Position numbers and translations under genes: made by a program | NCBI GenBank assembly: GCA_021734395.1 | Contig: JAIPJB010000002.1 | Coordinates: 1-64,000, forward strand | Direction of reading: 5' to 3' | DNA length: 64,000 nucleotides | DNA from: Candidatus Altimarinota bacterium | Lineage (GTDB): Bacteria; Patescibacteriota; Gracilibacteria; UBA4473 | Notes under the pieces: model-generated | What the model saw: only the letters and a program-made list of their open reading frames with translations | Told to the model about the DNA's origin: nothing | The model's database searches: none | Part shown: piece by piece, positions 48,181 to 56,563 of the stretch | Layout of the letters: every line of letters starts with the position of its first letter | Numbering within the stretch: the first letter of the stretch is position 1

Positions 48181-49710
48181 ATGAGCAAATCAACATTCTG
48201 GACGGTTTCGGGGGTGGTACTCATTTTTATATTCGGGGCAGTCATCTGGATATTCCAGGATCCCTTTCTGCAACTTCTGAAACAAACAACTGCTTCTACT
48301 ATCCAAGTACAAGAACCTCAAGGGATAAAACGGAAAACATCCTATATTGGGCAAATCAGAGAAGCACAAAAACTTATCGAGCACGAATATTATTCTCTCG
48401 CAACCATTGAATTATCAAGCGCGATCAGCGAGCGCCCTAATATTATTCAGCCCTATCTTTTATTGGGAGAAATCTATCTTCGACAGCAAGAACAAGAAAA
48501 ACTTTCGAATCTTATTGCTGAACTCAAAAATCGATTTTCTTCTGACCCTGCGATCGCCGTACTAGAAGGACGAGGTCTGATCGCACAGAAAAATTTTCAA
48601 GAAGCTCTCCAAACGCTCAATGCTCTTGGAGATAATCTCCCTCCCGCCTTAAAACTCTACCGAGCTATTCTTTTGGCACTGCAAAATAATCACACAGAAG
48701 CTCAAGAAATAATCCAGCAGCTCACCCAAGTTCCCGTACAAGAACACGAACTCAGTATTGGAAGCGAAGGCGTAGAAGATTCCTTTGAAGGAGAGCACTT
48801 TCTTACTCCCGAGCAAGCACAAAAAGTACAAGATATTGCCATCGTGTACGAAGAATTTGATAGTCTCAGTGAAGGAAAAAATCCGCATCTTTTTGCGCTT
48901 CTGGCCAAAGCACTCGCCCAAAATAATGAAGCTGTACTCGCAAAAGAATTTGCTGATGTCGCTATCCGAGAAGATATTCAATATATTGATGCTTGGATTC
49001 TTCGGGGATATGCACACCTCCAACTCAAGCAATATACTGAAGCACTCAAGGACCTACAACATGCATACGAAATGGATCCTCTGCGTCCTCAGACACACTA
49101 TTTTTTAGCACTTGCTCTGAGCGAGACAGGTCATAATGAAGAAGCCGCTCTTTTCTTTGAAAAATCACTCCAACATGATTTTGAATTTTCTGATGAAGTT
49201 CGATGGAAACTGATCGAAATATTCGGAGCACAAAAAAAGTACGATCGTGTACTGGAATTATACGAAGAGCTCCTGACAGCTGAAAGCGAAGAAGAACATT
49301 TTGTATCAGCTCTGCATACCGCGATTGACATCGTCAAAAAACCAGAATTGGCACTCGAATTTTCCGAAAAATTAGTCCAGGAAAAACCGGAAGATGATTT
49401 TACATTGAATATGCATGGATGGGCTCTGATTGCTAACAAGCAGTTTCTCCAAGCAGAAGATGTTCTCCTCAAAGCCGAAGAAATCAATCCTCAAAACCCT
49501 CGAACATATCTCAATCTCGGATTGCTTCGCGAAAAACAAAACCTTTTTTCTGAAGCAAAAGAATACTATAAAAAAAGTTATGATATCGGGAAAAATGGTC
49601 CGCCAAACACCATTGTCAATCTCGCCGCAGAGAAATACAACGAACTTCTCGCGCGAACAGAAAAACCGGAAGAACCAGAAGCTTCCACAAAGCCTGAAAA
49701 TTCACCGTAA
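48181..49710 (+). CDS. membrane-anchored TPR protein
   Basis: 509 residues from the ATG at 48181. One N-terminal helix (about 7-28) is followed by a signal-anchor boundary and at least eight TPR-like units (for example EYYSLATIELSSAISERPNI, AYEMDPLRPQTHYFLALALS, INPQNPRTYLNLGLLREKQN) up to about 490, then a Pro/Glu-rich tail. It is likely a scaffold on the outer side of the membrane; partners are unknown. It is divergent from the V-ATPase operon. Confidence 0.85.
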   Translation: MSKSTFWTVSGVVLIFIFGAVIWIFQDPFLQLLKQTTASTIQVQEPQGIKRKTSYIGQIREAQKLIEHEYYSLATIELSSAISERPNIIQPYLLLGEIYLRQQEQEKLSNLIAELKNRFSSDPAIAVLEGRGLIAQKNFQEALQTLNALGDNLPPALKLYRAILLALQNNHTEAQEIIQQLTQVPVQEHELSIGSEGVEDSFEGEHFLTPEQAQKVQDIAIVYEEFDSLSEGKNPHLFALLAKALAQNNEAVLAKEFADVAIREDIQYIDAWILRGYAHLQLKQYTEALKDLQHAYEMDPLRPQTHYFLALALSETGHNEEAALFFEKSLQHDFEFSDEVRWKLIEIFGAQKKYDRVLELYEELLTAESEEEHFVSALHTAIDIVKKPELALEFSEKLVQEKPEDDFTLNMHGWALIANKQFLQAEDVLLKAEEINPQNPRTYLNLGLLREKQNLFSEAKEYYKKSYDIGKNGPPNTIVNLAAEKYNELLARTEKPEEPEASTKPENSP

Positions 49711-49713
49711 GTT

Positions 49714-51810
49714 TTAGACTCTTCGGCGAGCCAAAACCAAAACAGATCCTCCCGCTATCAAAGCAAAAATAACCGCCCACACAGACCCTGATCCTGATTT
49801 TTCGAGTTGTTTTGGCGCTGATTGGTGCATAGCTTCCTGGGCTCCCTGCGTCAATCCTTCGATGACATCACTCGCCATACTTTCATTTCCAGATGAATCA
49901 ATCGCTACGACGCGAAAGAAATATTTCTTATCGTCGTCGAGATTATCGATATACCATTGAGTACGGTTGTCCGGAACCGTGTTAAATTGATCGAAGGAAA
50001 GATTTTCATTTCCTGCTCCCTGTCCAGAAGAAAGTGATCCCTGAGAAAGAGGAACTGTCGCAAATTCTACACGATAATTTTGAATTCCGGAATTATCCTC
50101 TGCCGGCGACCAGAAAAGAGTCACTTTTCCTTCCCCGCTTTGCGCCTGAAGGTTTGACACCGGCAATGGACGGACAGTGTCTTCGCCATTTTCTCCGGTA
50201 TTATTTACCTCGGAATCTTCCCCGCATACACGGATAAGAGCGGCTTTAGGAAATTGACTTTCATTTCCCAAAAGATCTATAGCGGTAACGTCTACAGGAT
50301 ATTCACCACATTCAGAAGGAGCGATCAAAGAAGCCACAAATGCCTCCCCTTCCGACTCGTGCTCAGTCAGAACGTCCAGAAATATAGATTGTGCACCAGA
50401 CAAAGGTTCTTCTGCTGTCACGATCACTTCAAAAGGCTGTCCCTGTTCCAAATCTCCGGCAGGCTCAACGATGACATTTATATTTTGAGGTGCCTCCCGA
50501 TCAATTGAAATGGATAATTCATTGGAAACCAAAGATTCATTCCCGATACAAAGAGCGATAAATTTATGAACACCACTCGCTAAAACTGGTGTCTGATAGA
50601 CAAAATTTCCAGCGCCATCAACCTCCTGCCCATCCACCAGAACATTAGAACCGTCCATGATTTTTACCGCTTCACAGCCTCCACTTTCTCCCGTAATAGT
50701 AACTCGTGAAGAGCGATATGTTCCTGGCCGAGGTGTCAATAATGTAATAAATTCATCTTCCGGAGGAACCAATACTTCCCCCTGCCCCATGCTGACCTCA
50801 ATATCCAATTCTCCCGAAATCCGAAAATCATCCAGGTCGTGAACCGCAAGCGTATGAGTACCAGGCGTACGAAAACGAATCGCCAAGAAAAACGTATGCG
50901 AGCCCTGATCTTCTGGAGTAAAACGGTAATCTGTCGGCAATTCTGCCTGATCGTCACTCGAAGAAAAACGAATTGTTCCCTGATAATTTTCAACAATATT
51001 CCCGTTTTCATCTTTTGCTACAATCTTTACGGTCAAATTTTCATCGACGGTAACTTCTCGCTTTATATTTTCGAGAGAAAAGTAAGCGGCATCACTCTCC
51101 ATATCTTCTCCGAAAAGCTGTGTTTTGAGATAATCTCCAAATGAGGGATTATCACTCGAACCAATTCCGGAATTCGAAATATCTGCGAGATAGAAAACGA
51201 TTTCTGGTTTTTCAAAAACAACGATGTCCCCTACTACCGCCGACAGTGTTGAAATACCAGGTGTAGCGGAAACCACCTTCCCCTGAGCAACTCCTTTCGA
51301 GTCAGTGCGAAGCTGTGCTGTTAATTGATCTTCGTTTCGAGAAGAAACGATTCTTACATTTTTACCAGCAATGGGATTATCAAATGCGTCTCGCAGTACA
51401 ACCCGAAATCTAGCCTGCTGTTCTCCATCAGCCATGACTGAAGGGGAATCAAGGACAATGTCTGAACGATAAGCAGAAACCGAACTCGGGGAAACCTGGA
51501 ATGATGTTTCTTTTATTTCTGTATTGCGAATAACCGATACTTCATACATTCCAGCTTTTCGAACGTGAAGTCCGGAAAGAGTCGTATTTACAATACCCTC
51601 CATATCCGCTTGATATTCAAAAAACAACTGCGATCCCCCCGGACGTTCCAGCTTGACACCAACATTTTCCTCTGCCAAAAGCCCTGAAATTCTGAGTGAC
51701 ACATCTTGACCTGCGACAGAATCAGAAACGTTGATAAATGAATTTTGTGCGAAAACTGTCCCCGTCCCGCAAAAGAGAGAAAAAAGAAACACAAAAATTT
51801 TTGTTTTCAT
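49714..51810 (-). CDS. surface protein with Ig-like and FN3 domains
   Basis: 698 residues from the ATG at 51808-51810, which places a signal peptide ending at VFAQ (about 21). Several Ig-like domains follow, including a Big-1/invasin type (about 115-215, ADGEQQARFRVVLRDAFDNP) and a second with VDENLTVKIVAKDENGNIVE. Near 570-655 an FN3 domain is seen (VTLFWSPAEDNSGIQNYRVE). The C-terminus has a hydrophobic helix and RRRV, a membrane anchor. No LPXTG motif. Probable adhesion or surface-layer role. Confidence 0.82.
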   Translation of the reverse strand: MKTKIFVFLFSLFCGTGTVFAQNSFINVSDSVAGQDVSLRISGLLAEENVGVKLERPGGSQLFFEYQADMEGIVNTTLSGLHVRKAGMYEVSVIRNTEIKETSFQVSPSSVSAYRSDIVLDSPSVMADGEQQARFRVVLRDAFDNPIAGKNVRIVSSRNEDQLTAQLRTDSKGVAQGKVVSATPGISTLSAVVGDIVVFEKPEIVFYLADISNSGIGSSDNPSFGDYLKTQLFGEDMESDAAYFSLENIKREVTVDENLTVKIVAKDENGNIVENYQGTIRFSSSDDQAELPTDYRFTPEDQGSHTFFLAIRFRTPGTHTLAVHDLDDFRISGELDIEVSMGQGEVLVPPEDEFITLLTPRPGTYRSSRVTITGESGGCEAVKIMDGSNVLVDGQEVDGAGNFVYQTPVLASGVHKFIALCIGNESLVSNELSISIDREAPQNINVIVEPAGDLEQGQPFEVIVTAEEPLSGAQSIFLDVLTEHESEGEAFVASLIAPSECGEYPVDVTAIDLLGNESQFPKAALIRVCGEDSEVNNTGENGEDTVRPLPVSNLQAQSGEGKVTLFWSPAEDNSGIQNYRVEFATVPLSQGSLSSGQGAGNENLSFDQFNTVPDNRTQWYIDNLDDDKKYFFRVVAIDSSGNESMASDVIEGLTQGAQEAMHQSAPKQLEKSGSGSVWAVIFALIAGGSVLVLARRRV

Positions 51811-51880
51811 TCTATAAAATTGTAGCACAAAAGCCCTAAAAACAAATTTTTTCTGAAAAAGCAATTTTCCAAAACAGAGG

Positions 51881-51911
51881 TTGTCATCTGTTTTATTTTT
51901 TGAAACAATAT
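51881..51911 (+). promoter_or_regulatory. promoter of the aldolase gene
   Basis: TTGTCA (51881-51886), 18-19 bp, ACAATA/CAATAT (51905-51911). The ATG at 51938 follows about 20 nt after the likely start. Confidence 0.45.
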
Positions 51912-51937
51912 CAACGAACCCTAACCACTCATTTCCC

Positions 51938-52951
51938 ATGGATACCCAGACTCTGAGTTCCGTAGCCAAAAGCATGGTCGCTGCCGGAAAAGGCATTTTG
52001 GCGGCCGATGAATCCCATAAAACCTGTCAAAAACGATTCGATTCGGTCGGCATAGAATTTACCGAAGAAAACCGACGAAAATACAGACAAACTCTCATTA
52101 CTGCTGAGGGACTGGAGGAATTTATCAGTGGAATAATCCTTTTCGATGAAACTCTCCGTCAAAAAGCTGATGACGGTACTTCTTTTGTCGATATTCTCAA
52201 TAAAAAAAATATTCTCCCTGGTATTAAAGTTGATGCCGGTGCGAAACCACTCGCTCTTCATGAAGGCGAAAAAGTGACCGAAGGGCTTGATGGACTACGC
52301 GAAAGACTGATTGAATATAAAGAATTAGGTGCCCAATTTGCGAAATGGCGATCAGTCATTACGATCGGAAAAGACATACCCTCACAGGCTTGTTTAGAAG
52401 CAAATGTACACGGACAAGCGAGATATGCAGCCCTCTGTCAGGAGGCTGGCATTGTGCCAATTGTAGAACCGGAGGTTCTCATCAACGGAGAACACAGTAT
52501 TGAACGATGTTATGAAATCACAACTCTGACGCTCAAAATGCTCTACCAGCAGCTGAAAGTTCAGGGGGTCTATCTGCCAGGGACAGTTCTCAAGGCTAGC
52601 ATGGTCATAGCCGGAAAAGAATCTCCCGAGCAATCAAGTGTTCAGGATGTAGCGGAAATGACGGTCAAGTGTTTGCGTGAATCCGTCCCCAGCGAAGTCC
52701 CTGGAATTGTCTTTTTGTCCGGAGGACAAGGGGATATTCAGGCAACTGAAAATCTGAATATGATGAATAAGCTTCACGACGATCTTCCTTGGAATTTGAG
52801 CTTTTCTTACGGTCGAGCTCTCCAGGCACCGGCACTCAAACTTTGGTCGGAAGGAAAATCTGATGAAGCAGCTCAAGCACTCGTCCACCGAGCCAAAATG
52901 AATGGACTCGCAACACTTGGGAAATATGGGAGTGAGCTGGAAAACGAATAA
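51938..52951 (+). CDS. fructose-bisphosphate aldolase class I
   Basis: 337 residues from the ATG at 51938 (MDTQTLSSVAKSMVAAGKGI). Class I (Schiff-base) aldolase: GILAADESHKTCQKRF (about 19-34), KVDAGAKPL (about 97-105), AKWRSVI (about 134-140), EPEVLINGEHS (about 178-188), the lysine in PGTVLKASMV (about 217-226) and FLSGGQGDIQATENLN. It splits fructose 1,6-bisphosphate in glycolysis and matches the archaeal-type TIM in the same window for the following step. Confidence 0.94.
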   Translation: MDTQTLSSVAKSMVAAGKGILAADESHKTCQKRFDSVGIEFTEENRRKYRQTLITAEGLEEFISGIILFDETLRQKADDGTSFVDILNKKNILPGIKVDAGAKPLALHEGEKVTEGLDGLRERLIEYKELGAQFAKWRSVITIGKDIPSQACLEANVHGQARYAALCQEAGIVPIVEPEVLINGEHSIERCYEITTLTLKMLYQQLKVQGVYLPGTVLKASMVIAGKESPEQSSVQDVAEMTVKCLRESVPSEVPGIVFLSGGQGDIQATENLNMMNKLHDDLPWNLSFSYGRALQAPALKLWSEGKSDEAAQALVHRAKMNGLATLGKYGSELENE

Positions 52952-52955
52952 GAAT

Positions 52956-53951
52956 TTATGATTTTTTGAGACTCCACCAATCCAAAATCCAGATTGAAAT
53001 CATCACAACAACCAGAATAAGAATTTTCTGGAGGCCTACTAAAAAAATTCCCACAGAAGCGAGTACTGCTGAAAGAAAGAGCAGAAGGAAAGCTGTTTTT
53101 TGGGGACCAATCTGACGGGACAGATTATGATGCAAATGCCGAGTGTCCCCTTTGAAAGGGGATTTCCGATCGAGAACAATACGCCGAAAAACCACAAAAA
53201 CAGAATCCAAAATAGGAAGCCCTAATACCAAGAGAGTCGTCGCAATTTTTGTTCCGGCAAAGATAGAAAGAACCGCCAGTAAAAACCCCAGAATTTGCGA
53301 CCCCGTATCACCGAGGATAATTTTATCCCGCAGAAAAAAAAGAAATGCGCCTACGCAAATACCAGCCAAGTAAAAACTCGTGCGTAAAAATTCCGGCAGA
53401 GAAGATTCCCATGCTACCTCCTGACGAACCAAACCAAAAACGCCCAGAGCTATAAATCCTATAGCCGCTACCCCCACAGACAATCCTGGGACTCCGTCAA
53501 ACCAGTTGAGAGCGTTCTGAATAACGACAATCCACAGTATGGTCAGAAATGCAGAAAGAAGAGGAAGTGAGGTAAAATCAAAACTTTCGCCAGCGGAAAA
53601 GGGATTTCCAATAAATTCAATACGAATTCCCTGCCAAAAAATAAATGCCGCGACACAAACATGGATCACCCCTCTGCCCCAAGCAGGAAGAGGTCGCATA
53701 TCATCCCAAAAACTCACCATTCCCAGCGCTAAAATTGCCGCACCAAAAAACGGCAAAGACGAGAATCCAAAAAAGAAAATAAGCGCCAAGACCCAGAATA
53801 CGAGTCCTCCTGGATAAGGTTTGGGGGAACGCAAAAGCTGATAGCGTTCCGGGAAATCAAGAAGTTTCCAGCGGGGAAAAAAGAAGAGCGCCAAACCAGT
53901 CAGGATAGCTGACACTCCAACGCCTGTAATTCCCAATGTCCAGAGATCCAT
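52956..53951 (-). CDS. WecA/TagO-type polyprenyl-phosphate sugar-phosphate transferase
   Basis: 331 residues, about ten helices. The family motifs are MVSFWDDMRPLP (about 77-88), NWFDGVPGLSVG (about 148-159), ILGDTGSQILGF (about 212-223) and the HLHHNLSRQIG motif (about 284-294) of the GlcNAc-1-P transferase branch. It loads the first sugar of a surface glycan on undecaprenyl phosphate. Convergent with the aldolase gene with only 4 nt between stops. Confidence 0.88.
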   Translation of the reverse strand: MDLWTLGITGVGVSAILTGLALFFFPRWKLLDFPERYQLLRSPKPYPGGLVFWVLALIFFFGFSSLPFFGAAILALGMVSFWDDMRPLPAWGRGVIHVCVAAFIFWQGIRIEFIGNPFSAGESFDFTSLPLLSAFLTILWIVVIQNALNWFDGVPGLSVGVAAIGFIALGVFGLVRQEVAWESSLPEFLRTSFYLAGICVGAFLFFLRDKIILGDTGSQILGFLLAVLSIFAGTKIATTLLVLGLPILDSVFVVFRRIVLDRKSPFKGDTRHLHHNLSRQIGPQKTAFLLLFLSAVLASVGIFLVGLQKILILVVVMISIWILDWWSLKKS

Positions 53952-53981
53952 CGGGAACTATCATAGCATATTGAAAAAAAA

Positions 53982-56408
53982 TTAACCGCGAAGATGCTCC
54001 ATCACCAAAATATCATCGTATCGATCTGCCAAAGCATATAAATGCTTGAGTTCTTCGAGTATGTTTTGGGGAAGAGAAGATAGTTTCTGAGAAGAATAAA
54101 TCTGCTGAGGTCGCAGGATATGAGCCACTCGATTGGAAACTTCAAAACGAATTTCACGAGTCAATGTGTCACGAATTTCTTGAGGAGCTCTGTCTAGCAT
54201 ATGAAAAGCCGCCTTCGAAAGAGAACGATCAGACCCAAAAAGAATTCTCAGTAAACCAGGAATACAATGCTCATCATTAATTTTGGCCAGAGCAATAAGT
54301 GCGTGCAATTGAATCCAATGGTCTTCATCGTGCATCAATCGGTAGAGATTGTCCCGATAGCATCGCGCTTTGACTTCTCCAATCGTATAGAGTGCGGAAA
54401 TTTTTTCATCTTTCGTCCCTTCGAGCAATTGATCCAAAAGTGTTTGTAATTTCTGACGATCATGGAATTTCCACAGAGCAATAATCGCGTGTCCTTGTAT
54501 ACGAGGATCTGAGTGATCCAAATAATCACGCACATAAAAAGCGATCGCAGGATCGTCAAACATCTGACATGAACGCAGATAAACAGACTGCAATTTTACG
54601 TCCGCCCGGTTCATTGTTTCTAAGAAAAAAGGCGCTATTTCATGACTTGGCTGATGACGAAAAATATTCATTACGATGAGCTTTCTCATATGCGAATGCT
54701 CATGAACAGAGAAAAGTGATTTCAAAATCTCCAAAAGATTATAGCGAGTAAACGCATGATCTTGCCAATAGGATTCTGATATTTTGATATGAAAAAGAGA
54801 ATCCAAAACCGCCATTTTTATTTCAAAATCTTCTTTTTTATCCCGAAGAATTTCCAAATATGTATGGATCGAACGCGGATCATTAACAACTGTAAGCGTA
54901 CGAATGATTTTTTGTCGAATTACTGGAGGAAGTTCTTTTTTCTGCAATTCCTGTGACAAAAGAAGACCTCTGTCGGTATGTCCTCGCTGTCCCAAAACTT
55001 CGATGGAATGGAGTTTTCCTTCGATTTCATCATCTGAATCTAGGTTCGCTTCTGAAAGGGCTGTAAAACTTTTCTTGAGCGGCCAACTCAATATCAAAAG
55101 TCCTCCGCAAGCCGCCAAAGCAAACCAAAAAACAATATTCGAAGGGAACAAGAAAAAACTTATAACCGCCAGTAAAATCCCTATAGGACGAATAATCCCT
55201 TCTAGAAAAAGACGAACTGATTCTCTCCCGTGAGAAAAAATCGAATAGAATGTCAAATGATAAGGGGCTTCACCCAAAGAGTGCGTTCCGTGCTGAATCA
55301 TCCGCACGGTATTGACTGTTCCATACCCCAAAAGAAAGGAAAGAAAAGTCACACTTAAAATTAAAAAATAGGAAAACATTGTTCCTATAACCCCAAATTT
55401 CTGAAGTAATTTGGGAGTAAAAAACTGAACTACCAAAGCCAAAAGTCCAAACAATAAATGAAAAGCTCCCAAATCATGCGCGAGTGTTTTGTGCATGATG
55501 AAACCGGACGAAATCTCTTCGACGTTGTGTTTTATAGTGGAACCAATTTTCCCTAAAGTTTCTTTTGTTTCTTGAAAAAGTGATGCCTGCAGATGCTGGG
55601 GTTGTATATGAGAGGTTATTTCATGATGAGGGACGATATGACTCTGAACATCTTTCGTAAACTCAAATTCCACGATAGTAAAAACAGCCGTCTGCAATAA
55701 AAGAATCACGGCAATATGCCGAAGAAAAGGGATTCTTTGAAGTCCGTGAATAGCTTCTTTGAGAGGATTGGGAAAATCCTTTTTGGGCTGAGAAGGCAAA
55801 GAAAAACGAGGAAGAGTGTGAAGAATCTGAGGTGTAAAAAATATCACTGCTCCAATGCCAAAGAGCATTGCCAACCACAAAAACAACACAAACTGGGCGG
55901 GCATAATATCCAAAAAGATCAGCATAAGTGTGGCTCCGACAACTGCCCCTACCGTAATTGCTGATTCAACCAAAGGCATGAACCGTTGAGCCTCGGAAGG
56001 AGAAAAAAGATGTTCACTTCGACGATACAGGGCAATACTCAGCTGACTAAAAAACAAATCTTTCGCTGCAAGGATACAAACAAAGAAAAGAATGTTTTCG
56101 GGAGAAAAAAAGAGAGAAGCCCCTACCAAGAGCGAAGTTGCGACAATATTGAAAAATAAAAAACGACGAAGACTGATCCGAGGGATCAAAAAACTCGCCA
56201 AAAAAGCTCCTAATGCATAGAGAACTCCATCACAGAGAAATAACAACAAAAGTGCTTGAATTCCGAATTGCTCAACAAAAAGAGCCGTTACAATAGTCCA
56301 AGCGACCACAAATCCAATCTGAAAAAAGAATCGAGTGATCCAGTTGAGATATACTCTGGGAGATTCGAGCTGAGAAATTCCGAGTTTTTTGTTGATTTGT
56401 CTTATCAT
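53982..56408 (-). CDS. transporter-like membrane protein fused to HEAT repeats
   Basis: 808 residues. The first half (about 10-450) has ten to twelve hydrophobic helices and resembles the MFS/nucleotide-transporter (NTT)-like architecture. From about 480 to 790 short helical repeats of HEAT type follow (for example QGHAIIALWKFHDRQKLQTL, IQLHALIALAKINDEHCIPG). Such fusions occur in poorly known families and could connect nucleotide uptake with a cytoplasmic scaffold; this is inference. Confidence 0.7.
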   Translation of the reverse strand: MIRQINKKLGISQLESPRVYLNWITRFFFQIGFVVAWTIVTALFVEQFGIQALLLLFLCDGVLYALGAFLASFLIPRISLRRFLFFNIVATSLLVGASLFFSPENILFFVCILAAKDLFFSQLSIALYRRSEHLFSPSEAQRFMPLVESAITVGAVVGATLMLIFLDIMPAQFVLFLWLAMLFGIGAVIFFTPQILHTLPRFSLPSQPKKDFPNPLKEAIHGLQRIPFLRHIAVILLLQTAVFTIVEFEFTKDVQSHIVPHHEITSHIQPQHLQASLFQETKETLGKIGSTIKHNVEEISSGFIMHKTLAHDLGAFHLLFGLLALVVQFFTPKLLQKFGVIGTMFSYFLILSVTFLSFLLGYGTVNTVRMIQHGTHSLGEAPYHLTFYSIFSHGRESVRLFLEGIIRPIGILLAVISFFLFPSNIVFWFALAACGGLLILSWPLKKSFTALSEANLDSDDEIEGKLHSIEVLGQRGHTDRGLLLSQELQKKELPPVIRQKIIRTLTVVNDPRSIHTYLEILRDKKEDFEIKMAVLDSLFHIKISESYWQDHAFTRYNLLEILKSLFSVHEHSHMRKLIVMNIFRHQPSHEIAPFFLETMNRADVKLQSVYLRSCQMFDDPAIAFYVRDYLDHSDPRIQGHAIIALWKFHDRQKLQTLLDQLLEGTKDEKISALYTIGEVKARCYRDNLYRLMHDEDHWIQLHALIALAKINDEHCIPGLLRILFGSDRSLSKAAFHMLDRAPQEIRDTLTREIRFEVSNRVAHILRPQQIYSSQKLSSLPQNILEELKHLYALADRYDDILVMEHLRG

Positions 56409-56507
56409 TTTTTGAAATGTTTTTTTATTTTGTCAATTTTTCCTGCCTATTACTTTATATTATAACATATTATGAAGGATGAAGCAAATATTTTCTTTAA
56501 AAATCCA

Positions 56508-56537
56508 TTGCTGTTTTTCTTGGATTTGTGCTATAAA
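56508..56537 (+). promoter_or_regulatory. promoter of the PP2C-like gene
   Basis: TTGCTG (56508-56513), 18 bp, TATAAA (56532-56537); ATG at 56564. Confidence 0.55.
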
Positions 56538-56563
56538 ATAATGGATTTTAAGTTATCGCAATA

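Noticed and set aside
49714-51810. LPXTG sortase substrate
   Set aside because: The C-terminal helix and RRR are present but no LPXTG-like motif precedes them.
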